Below, one piece after another: positions 1 through 5,140 of a stretch of DNA of 7,141 nucleotides. The notes below the pieces were generated by a model. It had not been told where the DNA came from. It did no database searches and worked only from the letters and a program-made list of their open reading frames with translations. This DNA comes from JAIOQA01 sp035493675. Its GTDB lineage: Bacteria; Myxococcota_A; Polyangia; Haliangiales; Haliangiaceae. The DNA lies in assembly GCA_035493675.1 (NCBI GenBank), contig DATJIA010000252.1, positions 1-7,141 on the forward strand, read 5' to 3'. Each line of letters begins with the position of its first letter. The stretch's first letter is position 1. Position numbers and translations under genes: made by a program.

Positions 1-231
1 TTGCGGATCGCGTCGGCGCAGGCGCTGCTCGACGAGATCGCCGCGCTCGCGATCGCGCCGTGGACGCAAGCAGAAGCGGAGCGATGGTGGAAGGAGCGCG
101 CGCCGTCGGTCCTGGCGGCGCATCGCGCGGCGGTCGCGAAGCACGTCGCGCCGCCGGCGATCACGGTCGATACCGCGCGGCTGGATCAGATGCCGGAAGT
201 GCGCGCGGCGCGCGCGCCGAAGACCGCGTGA
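1..231 (+). CDS. C-terminal fragment of an unidentified protein (5' end outside window)
   Basis: The frame is open from the first base and stops at TGA 229-231, giving 76 codons. The first codon is TTG, but nothing upstream can be seen, so this is best read as the tail of a longer gene. The peptide is Ala-rich and helical in character: an early ALLDEIAALAIAPW stretch, then a charged Trp-containing helix (ERWWKERAPSVLAAH), then a less structured tail ending ARAPKTA. Codon third positions are nearly all G or C, as in the clear genes of the window, which supports real coding. I do not recognise the family; a helical-repeat protein is possible. Its last 71 bases overlap the convergent radical SAM gene. 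Confidence 0.55.
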   Translation: MRIASAQALLDEIAALAIAPWTQAEAERWWKERAPSVLAAHRAAVAKHVAPPAITVDTARLDQMPEVRAARAPKTA

Positions 232-1405
232 TCCGCACGAGCCGCTCGCGCGCGACGATCGGCTCGGGCGCGTCGAGCGGCTCTTCGATCAGATCGAACG
301 GCGCGCAGTCGAACGGCTCGCCGGGCGCCGCGCCGCGCGGCAGCAAGCGCTCGCGCAGGCCGCGCGCGGCGAGCGTGCGCGCGCGGTAGTGGCAGTACGG
401 GTTGTTGCCCGGCCGGCCCATGATCGCGTGCGCGGTGAACGTGCAGCCGCCGTCGCAGATCGGGCCGAAGTCGCAGGTCGCGCAGAAGCCCCAGCGGGTC
501 TTTTCGGGCGGCGCCCACAGCTCGGCGATCGATCGATCGCGCACCGACCCGCGCACGTACGCGCGTTGCAGCGACGGGCAGCCCTTCACGCCGCCGTCGG
601 ATTCGATCCCCATGACGAACCTCCCGGCCTGGCAGCCGCGCCAGTGATCCTTCCCGCCCGACGGAGATCGCAGCGTCGTCTCTTCCGGACCGAAGTAGCC
701 CAGGTTGTTGCCGGGCATGATCGTCACGCCGTCGGCCGCGGCGCGCGCCTTGAGCGCGACGATCCGCGGCACGAGCGCGAGCAGATCGTACGGCTGCAGG
801 ATCATGTCGGTGCGATCGGCGGCGCGCCCGAGCGGCGCGGTGAGCTGGATCTGCCACGCGCGCACGCCCCGCTCGCGCAGCACGACGTAGAGCGCCTCGA
901 GGTCGTCGCGGTTGCGACGGTTGACGTTCGTGTTCGCCGCCACGCCGAGCCCCGCGCCGCGGATCGCGTCGATCGCGGCGAGCGCGCCCGCGAAGCTGCC
1001 GCGCCGCGCGCGGATCGCGTCGTGCGCGTCCTCGAGCCCGTCGATCGAGACCGACACGCGCTCCACGCCCGCGTCCTTCATCGCGATCGCGAGCGCAGGC
1101 GTCACACCGCGCCCACCGGTCGTCACCGCGACCGCGATCGATCGATCGCGCAGCGCACGCGCGATCGCGAGGAAGCCCTCGTGCAGATACGCCTCGCCGC
1201 CGATCAAGACGACCTCGCGCGTCTCGAGCTGCGCGAGCTCCTCGACGACCCGCAACGCCTCCGCCGTCGACAGCTCGCCGTCGCGCGCCACCCCCGCGCG
1301 CGATCCGCAGTGCGCGCACGCGTGATCGCACCGCAAGGTCAGCTCCCACACGACGTACGCGGGGTGCCGCGCCTCCGCGATCACGTCGAGCCGCCGCCGC
1401 GTCAT
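161..1405 (-). CDS. Radical SAM/SPASM domain protein, putative peptide/protein maturase
   Basis: This 414-residue protein has all the landmarks of a SPASM-type radical SAM enzyme. The SAM [4Fe-4S] motif is CX3CX2C (C26, C30, C33), and a GGE motif that normally contacts SAM lies at residues 69-71. The SPASM region has C258 and C276 in the pattern CX12GX4C, then CX2CX5CX3C (C308, C311, C317, C321) and a final C338, which is the full seven-cysteine set for two auxiliary clusters. Characterised SPASM enzymes mostly modify ribosomally made peptides or protein residues in the cytoplasm. The stretches ELTLRCDHACAHCGSRAG and MPGNNLGYFGPEE recall a myxobacterial family that I remember as 'GDL motif peptide-associated' maturases; this is memory, not a search. 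The start chosen is ATG at 1405, where the ATGA overlap (1402-1405) with the upstream small gene implies translational coupling; a longer frame exists but runs antiparallel through that gene's other frame. About 24 C-terminal residues overlap the convergent gene at 1-231. The substrate is unknown. Confidence 0.93.
   Translation of the reverse strand: MTRRRLDVIAEARHPAYVVWELTLRCDHACAHCGSRAGVARDGELSTAEALRVVEELAQLETREVVLIGGEAYLHEGFLAIARALRDRSIAVAVTTGGRGVTPALAIAMKDAGVERVSVSIDGLEDAHDAIRARRGSFAGALAAIDAIRGAGLGVAANTNVNRRNRDDLEALYVVLRERGVRAWQIQLTAPLGRAADRTDMILQPYDLLALVPRIVALKARAAADGVTIMPGNNLGYFGPEETTLRSPSGGKDHWRGCQAGRFVMGIESDGGVKGCPSLQRAYVRGSVRDRSIAELWAPPEKTRWGFCATCDFGPICDGGCTFTAHAIMGRPGNNPYCHYRARTLAARGLRERLLPRGAAPGEPFDCAPFDLIEEPLDAPEPIVARERLVRITRSSARAPRALPASDPAARYRP
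525..540. repeat. Perfect palindrome GCGATCGATCGATCGC, copy 1
   Basis: This 16-bp perfect palindrome lies within the radical SAM gene, where it encodes part of RDRSIAEL. The same 16-mer recurs at 1134-1149. Confidence 0.6.
1133..1150. repeat. Perfect palindrome CGCGATCGATCGATCGCG, copy 2
   Basis: This 18-bp perfect palindrome contains the same 16-mer as 525-540 and lies within the same radical SAM gene, encoding part of RDRSIAVAV. The shared peptide DRSIA explains both copies at the protein level, but the codon choice makes the DNA palindromic. Confidence 0.6.
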
Positions 1406-1767
1406 GACTTCGGTGCGGCGACCACGCTCGGGTCGCGCCACCCGTCGACGCCGTCGCAGCTCTGATCGATCCCGTCGCCGTCGGCGTCGGCGGCGCCCGG
1501 ATAGATCGACGCGTCGTCGTCGTTGCAGTCGGTGGGCGTGCGCACGCCGTCGCCGTCGGCGTCGGTCCCCTCGGGCGCGACCGGCGTCGGATGATCGCGC
1601 CAGTATCCCGGCGGTGCGCCGTAGCACGCCATCAGCGTCAATAGCGCCGCGCCGCTCGCGATCACTCGCGCGAAGAACGGCGACGACCGGCGGCAGTGCA
1701 GGCACGACCTCGCGCCGGCGGGCACGAGCCCGCCACACGCGTCACATTCCACGAGCTCGATCGACAT
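1402..1767 (-). CDS. Small zinc-ribbon / hydrophobic-segment / DADGDG metal-binding protein, partner of the radical SAM enzyme
   Basis: This 121-residue protein has three parts. Residues 8-25 form a CX2C-X10-CX2C zinc-ribbon-like knuckle (C8, C11, C22, C25). Residues 31-47 are hydrophobic and end in LMAC (C48), which resembles a lipobox. Residues 69-109 hold two calcium-type repeats, DADGDGV with DCNDDD at 80-85, then DADGDGID with SCDG at 103-106. These resemble the 'putative metal-binding' repeat of MopE-like proteins and thrombospondin type 3 loops. ATG 1767 was chosen because CDACGG follows shortly after it; an in-frame ATG at 1821 would add 18 polar residues without recognisable content. 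The stop overlaps the radical SAM start (ATGA, 1402-1405), so the two are made together. Possible roles are the enzyme's substrate (with residues 1-47 as a leader-like part) or a membrane-anchored accessory protein. The function is unproven. Confidence 0.8.
   Translation of the reverse strand: MSIELVECDACGGLVPAGARSCLHCRRSSPFFARVIASGAALLTLMACYGAPPGYWRDHPTPVAPEGTDADGDGVRTPTDCNDDDASIYPGAADADGDGIDQSCDGVDGWRDPSVVAAPKS
1472..1565. repeat. Two identical 19-bp copies encoding the DADGDG repeats
   Basis: The 19-mer CCGTCGCCGTCGGCGTCGG occurs at 1472-1490 and again at 1547-1565, offset by 75 bases (25 codons). On the minus strand the copies encode the DADGDG cores of the two metal-binding repeats in the small partner protein. 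The exact nucleotide identity suggests recent duplication or strong codon constraint on the repeat unit. Confidence 0.7.
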
Positions 1768-1797
1768 CACGCGATCAACGCCGCGCGATGGATCGCC

Positions 1798-1826
1798 CTT
1801 ACAGCCGTCGCGTCTTCGCATACACT
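1798..1826 (+). promoter_or_regulatory. Candidate sigma-70-type promoter for the Asp-box lipoprotein gene
   Basis: CTTACA (1798-1803, 4/6 match to TTGACA) and TACACT (1821-1826, 4/6 match to TATAAT, keeping the key TA and final T) are separated by exactly 17 bases. The predicted start of transcription falls at about 1833, which is the ATG itself, and there is no Shine-Dalgarno sequence before that ATG. This suggests a leaderless transcript. The match is moderate and could be chance. It lies in the short divergent region between the two transcription units. Confidence 0.35.
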
Positions 1827-1832
1827 CCGCGG

Positions 1833-3017
1833 ATGCGTCTCTTGTTGGGGGTCTCGCTGTTGGTCGGGGTCGTGGCGGCGTGCGGGGATGATCACGCGGG
1901 CCCGTTCTGGCTCGACGACGCGCACGTGATGATCAAGGGCATCGGCCTCGCCGAGGACAACTGCCGCGACAACATCTGTCCGCACAACGAGAACACCGAT
2001 CTGATCAACTTCGGCGGCGCGATCTACCTCGTGCACCGCACCGCCGAGAGTCAGATCCTCGGACCGAACTGCGCGCTGCGCGTCTACAAGACGACCGACG
2101 GCGGCGCCAACTGGAACATGCTCGCGATCCTGCCCGGCCCGACGGCCGACACGTATCCGCAGTACGGCGATCGCGATCTGCGCGATCCGAGCTTCGACAT
2201 CGTCGACGGCAAGCTCGCGATGAAGGCGCTGATCCGGTTGCCGGTGACGTCGTCGCGCGACTCGAACGTCGATACGATCACGGTCGGCACGATCTCGTCC
2301 GACGGCGGCACGACGTGGTCGCCGTGGACGCCCTTGACCACGCCGCAGACGGGCGACGGCTGGAGCTTCTGGCGGATCCGCGACTACCAGGACGTGCACT
2401 ACGCCGCGGCCTATCAAGACGGCGACAAGAGCGTCGTCCTGTACTCGTCGCCCGACGGCAAGACCTGGACGCCGGGCGCGACGATCTACGACAAGGCCGA
2501 GGACACGCCGCTCGAGACCGAGATCGTGTTCATGCCGTCGGGCCGCATGCTCGCGCTCGTGCGCGTCGACGGCACCGACGCCGAGCTGCTCGGCGCGCAG
2601 GGCCGCTTGCGCACGATCGTGTGCTGGGCGCAGCCGCCGTACGATCACTTCGACTGCCCGCAGGTCCTCGACGGCCAGCGCCTCGACGGACCGGTCGCGT
2701 TCTTCCACGGCTCGCGCTTGTGGGTGATCGCGCGCAAGCACTACCTCGAGGCCGCGAACCGCAAGCGCACCTCGCTGTTCGAGATCACCGGCACGCTCGA
2801 GGGCGGACCGATCGGCATCCGCGAGATCGGCGAGATTCCCTCCGCCGGCGACACCGCGTACGCGGGCGCCGCCGACGTCGACGCCGATCATGTGCTGATC
2901 ACGTGGTACTCGTCGTCGCTCAGCGCCGACGAGCCGTGGGCGCGCGCGATCCTCGAGGCCTCCGACATCTGGCAGGCGCAGCTCGACATGACGCACGTGC
3001 CGCCGCCGCTCGAGTGA
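1833..3017 (+). CDS. Asp-box (BNR / sialidase-fold beta-propeller) lipoprotein
   Basis: This 394-residue exported protein starts with a short signal peptide (MRLLLGVSLLVGVVAAC) whose lipobox VAAC places the lipidated cysteine at C17. Three clear Asp-boxes (S/T-x-D-G-x-x-x-W) lie at about residues 86-94 (KTTDGGANW), 154-162 (ISSDGGTTW) and 204-212 (YSSPDGKTW). These mark blades of a sialidase-like beta-propeller. After the third box come LETEIVFMPSGRMLALVR and later propeller-like strands to the end. The FRIP-type motif and the arginine triad of true sialidases are not evident, so enzymatic sialidase activity should not be assumed; glycan binding or another hydrolase role is equally possible. 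The start ATG 1833 gives a proper lipoprotein signal, while the longer upstream frame is Arg-rich antisense. The protein is probably surface- or periplasm-facing. It is divergently transcribed from the radical SAM pair with no evident functional link. Confidence 0.85.
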   Translation: MRLLLGVSLLVGVVAACGDDHAGPFWLDDAHVMIKGIGLAEDNCRDNICPHNENTDLINFGGAIYLVHRTAESQILGPNCALRVYKTTDGGANWNMLAILPGPTADTYPQYGDRDLRDPSFDIVDGKLAMKALIRLPVTSSRDSNVDTITVGTISSDGGTTWSPWTPLTTPQTGDGWSFWRIRDYQDVHYAAAYQDGDKSVVLYSSPDGKTWTPGATIYDKAEDTPLETEIVFMPSGRMLALVRVDGTDAELLGAQGRLRTIVCWAQPPYDHFDCPQVLDGQRLDGPVAFFHGSRLWVIARKHYLEAANRKRTSLFEITGTLEGGPIGIREIGEIPSAGDTAYAGAADVDADHVLITWYSSSLSADEPWARAILEASDIWQAQLDMTHVPPPLE

Positions 3018-3023
3018 GGGTGA

Positions 3024-3042
3024 GTGTCGTCGCCGGCGACAC
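3024..3042 (+). terminator. Hairpin just after the Asp-box gene, weak terminator candidate
   Basis: GTGTCG (3024-3029) pairs perfectly with CGACAC (3037-3042), beginning seven bases after the stop codon. The inner 3029-3040 segment is a 12-bp perfect palindrome, GTCGCCGGCGAC. No T-tract follows, so this is not a standard intrinsic terminator. It may slow polymerase or protect the 3' end, or it may be a by-product of base composition. Confidence 0.25.
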
Positions 3043-3100
3043 GGCCGGCTGATCGAGTCGCCACCGCGCGCCCATCCCCGCGAGATCCGTACGCGCGAGG

Positions 3101-3117
3101 CTGGCACGGACGTTGGT
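3101..3117 (+). promoter_or_regulatory. Near-consensus sigma-54 (-24/-12) promoter
   Basis: CTGGCACGGACGTTGGT matches the RpoN consensus YTGGCACGRNNNTTGCW at every defined base except one (TTGG in place of TTGC). The -24 GG (3103-3104) and the -12 dinucleotide (3115-3116) are separated by the required 10 bases. Transcription would start near 3128, about two bases before the ATG at 3130, implying a leaderless or nearly leaderless message, and no Shine-Dalgarno sequence is visible. A sigma-54 promoter needs an enhancer-binding activator, so expression of the downstream lipoprotein would be signal-dependent. The -12 mismatch is the main doubt. Confidence 0.5.
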
Positions 3118-3129
3118 AAGCACAGCGGC

Positions 3130-4104
3130 ATGCGCAACGCCGTCGTCTTCGTCGCGATCCTGTCCCTCAGCGCCTGCATGGATGCGGGCGACACCGACGC
3201 GACCGAGGGCGCGCTGACCGGCACGCCCGACGAGCTCGCGCTGACGCGCTTCCTGAACGACGCGACGACCACGGTCCAGACCCTCGACACCGACGTCGCG
3301 CTCGACCGCCGCGCGGCGCAGAACCTGATCGCGCATCGCGACGGCGCGGACGGCGTGCTCGGCACCGCCGATGACGATCGCTTCGACACCAGCGACGAGG
3401 TCGACGCGGTCGCCTACGTCGGACCGTCGGCGATGACGAAGCTGGTCGCGTTCGCGAACGCGGGCGGTTGGGTGAAGGACGGCGAGCTGTTCGGCAACTT
3501 CGACGGCGTGCCGTTCACGGTCGCGCAGGCGCGCGCGACCGTCACGCTCGCGACCACCGCGACCGCCGAGACGCTGCACGACACCATCAAGCTCGATCCG
3601 CGCGCGGTCTCGAGCATCGTCGCGGCGCGTCCGATCGCGACGATGGCGCAGCTCGCGTCGCTCTACTACGTCGGCCCGTCGGCGCTGACCAAGCTGCGCG
3701 ACTACGTGCCCGCGCCCGCGTGCACCGGCACCGACGACGACGTCGTCGCGGGGCTGAAGGCCGCGACCGACGGCATGTGGCTCACGTCGGAGAGCGACTA
3801 CCCGCTCGAGGTCGTGTCGTGGGCGTCGAGCGCGACCGCGGCGGACTCGGGCGCGAGCTTCCTGAAGCTGCTCGGCCGCGCGTCGACCACGCACATCGTG
3901 CCCAACACGCCGGACTGGTTCTTCGAGCGGCTCGGCTACAGCAACGATCAGTCGAAGGTCGACGCGCTGCGCGCGTACGTGGGCGCGCATCTCACCAACG
4001 TGCACGTCTACGAGGTCGACCTGATCCAGGTGCACGACTACCTCGTCGGCGTCGCGCCGTGCGGCACGCTGGTCGCGTTCACCGCGATCTCGATCGAGAC
4101 CTGA
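3130..4104 (+). CDS. Lipoprotein with tandem helix-hairpin-helix units and a C-terminal nuclease A inhibitor (NuiA)-like domain
   Basis: This is a 324-residue protein. Residues 1-16 are a lipoprotein signal with lipobox LSAC (C16), followed by an acidic linker. Two related helix-hairpin-helix units follow, at about 53-110 and 147-193. Both share LD-x-RA, an I-x-A-x-R helix and a YVGPSA-(M/L)-TKL hairpin-helix, and they resemble the ComEA-type DNA-binding HhH. Between them lies an FDGVPFTVAQARA connector. Residues 203-324 resemble NuiA, the Anabaena inhibitor of the nonspecific nuclease NucA: LKAATDGMWLTSESDYPLEV matches its start, NVHVYEVDLIQVHDYLVG its later strands, and the terminal ET is also shared. 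NuiA resemblance is by recalled sequence pattern. Lipidation places the protein outside the cytoplasm, so it may bind DNA and neutralise a nuclease there. No nuclease gene lies in the window. The start ATG gives the perfect lipoprotein signal. The gene is likely monocistronic and expressed from the sigma-54-type promoter. Confidence 0.88.
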   Translation: MRNAVVFVAILSLSACMDAGDTDATEGALTGTPDELALTRFLNDATTTVQTLDTDVALDRRAAQNLIAHRDGADGVLGTADDDRFDTSDEVDAVAYVGPSAMTKLVAFANAGGWVKDGELFGNFDGVPFTVAQARATVTLATTATAETLHDTIKLDPRAVSSIVAARPIATMAQLASLYYVGPSALTKLRDYVPAPACTGTDDDVVAGLKAATDGMWLTSESDYPLEVVSWASSATAADSGASFLKLLGRASTTHIVPNTPDWFFERLGYSNDQSKVDALRAYVGAHLTNVHVYEVDLIQVHDYLVGVAPCGTLVAFTAISIET

Positions 4105-4228
4105 TCGATCGGACGGCGCAGCGGTTGCGGCGCTTCGCGCGCGCGCGCGGCGCTTGCGCGAGATCGACGCGCGATCGACGCGACCTCGCGCGCCTGCGGC
4201 GGCACGACCGGTGCACGCCCGATCGATC

Positions 4229-5083
4229 ATGTCTGCCACCGTACGATGCGGTTTGATCGCCGGTGCGTTGGTCGTCGCGTCTTCGGGCACCGCGCTCGCC
4301 GGCTCCTGGTACTACGACTGGAGCTGCGCCGGACGCTGTGCGCCCGGGCGCCTGACGATCGAAGGTCGCGAAGGCCCGTTCGAGTCGCGCGAGATGTGCG
4401 ACTGGTCGCGCGATCGCGACACGCGCGCCGACGAGTTCGTCGCGGAGGGAAATCTCGGCGGCCTCACCAGCTGCTACGAGTCGCAGCCGTCGGCGGGGGC
4501 CACGTTCGTGGCGACCGGTGAGACCGCGCCGGCGCCCAAGGTGCGGTTGTCGGCGATCCAGGTCGGCCTCGCGCTCGGGCCCGGTTGGCAGGCGACCGGC
4601 GACGGCGGCGCGGTGACGAGCGGCGCGGGCACGGTCGGGATCGATCTCGCGATGCGCACCGGCCGCGACTTCGGCGGCGGCGTCGTGCAGCTCGGCCTCC
4701 ACGGCACGCAGCTCGAGGCGCCGATGCTCGGCACCGACGCGAAGACGTCGTTCGTGATCCCCGCCTTCATCGGCCTGGTCGTGTCGCCGCGGATCGCGGG
4801 CGGCGAAGCGCGCCACGTGCGCGCCGTGCTCGCCGCGAGCATCGGCGGCTTCCTGGAGCTCGGATGCTCGGGCTGCGCCGGACCCGTCTTCGACGACACG
4901 CTCGGCTTCGGCTACACGCTCGAGGCCGGCCTCGACGTCTACACGAGCCGCGACTCCGGCTTCAACGTCGCCGCGATCTTCCCGCGCTGGGAGATCGGCG
5001 CCGCGGGTCCGGGCAACCTGCTGCTCGAGCCACCGTCGTGGATGGTGCGCCTCTCGCTGATCGGACGCCCCGCCGCCGACTGA
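4229..5083 (+). CDS. Exported Cys-rich protein with beta-strand-rich, outer-membrane-barrel-like C-terminal domain
   Basis: This 284-residue protein has a Sec signal peptide with hydrophobic core GLIAGALVVA and cleavage motif ALA after residue 24. The mature N-terminus carries four cysteines (C33, C37, C57, C82), probably two disulfides. From about residue 104 the sequence has alternating polar and apolar strands rich in Gly (for example VRLSAIQVGLALGPGWQ, and SFVIPAFIGLVVSPRI), ending RLSLIGRPAAD. This looks like a small outer-membrane beta-barrel or a secreted beta-sandwich, but the last residue is not the aromatic typical of barrels. A second Cys pair is CSGC at 213-216. ATG 4229 is preferred to the in-frame ATG at 4154 because the extra 25 residues are Arg-rich and would bury the signal peptide. 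I do not recognise a named family. Confidence 0.75.
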   Translation: MSATVRCGLIAGALVVASSGTALAGSWYYDWSCAGRCAPGRLTIEGREGPFESREMCDWSRDRDTRADEFVAEGNLGGLTSCYESQPSAGATFVATGETAPAPKVRLSAIQVGLALGPGWQATGDGGAVTSGAGTVGIDLAMRTGRDFGGGVVQLGLHGTQLEAPMLGTDAKTSFVIPAFIGLVVSPRIAGGEARHVRAVLAASIGGFLELGCSGCAGPVFDDTLGFGYTLEAGLDVYTSRDSGFNVAAIFPRWEIGAAGPGNLLLEPPSWMVRLSLIGRPAAD

Positions 5084-5095
5084 TCCGCATCGCGC

Positions 5096-5124
5096 TTGAC
5101 ATCCGAGGCGCGCGCGTTAATAGT
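5096..5124 (+). promoter_or_regulatory. Promoter of the ArsR operon
   Basis: A perfect -35 box TTGACA (5096-5101) is followed after exactly 17 bases by AATAGT (5119-5124, 4/6 match to TATAAT, keeping the second A and final T). Transcription should begin near 5131-5132, which is the GTG start codon of the repressor gene. The operator palindrome overlaps the end of the -10 box and the start site, so repressor binding would block RNA polymerase. Confidence 0.65.
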
Positions 5125-5140
5125 TAAGCACGTGCTTAAC
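5123..5140. promoter_or_regulatory. 18-bp perfect palindrome, likely ArsR operator
   Basis: GTTAAGCACGTGCTTAAC is identical to its reverse complement. It is AT-rich against a GC-rich background. It covers the last two bases of the -10 box, the predicted transcription start and the first three codons of the adjacent ArsR-type gene, with the GTG start codon opening its right half. ArsR proteins bind such dyads as dimers, so autorepression is the natural inference. Confidence 0.75.

Noticed and set aside
389..1465. Plus-strand open frame opposite the radical SAM gene
   Set aside because: No motif and Arg/Ala-biased. The minus-strand frame has the complete set of radical SAM and SPASM cysteines.
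161..1738. Radical SAM gene beginning at the upstream ATG at 1738 (525 residues)
   Set aside because: The extra 111 residues are an Arg-rich run that is an alternate frame of the small partner gene; the ATGA overlap at 1402-1405 and the usual family start support ATG 1405.
1768..1832. Minus-strand promoter for the small zinc-ribbon/radical SAM pair
   Set aside because: TGTAAG could serve as a -10 box, but no matching -35 lies at a suitable distance, so no promoter is claimed.
1767..3389. Long minus-strand open frame (about 540 codons) antisense to the Asp-box lipoprotein gene
   Set aside because: Its translation is dominated by Arg, Ala and Val with no domain signature, as expected for an antisense shadow in GC-rich coding DNA. 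The plus-strand gene has a signal peptide and Asp-boxes.
4088..4099. Palindrome TCTCGATCGAGA near the end of the HhH/NuiA gene as an operator or terminator
   Set aside because: It lies inside the coding end, has no loop or T-tract, and CGATCG-centred palindromes are frequent in this sequence.
2920..4290. Long minus-strand open frame antisense to the HhH/NuiA lipoprotein gene
   Set aside because: Arg-rich low-complexity translation crossing an intergenic region and two plus-strand genes; no start signal or motif.
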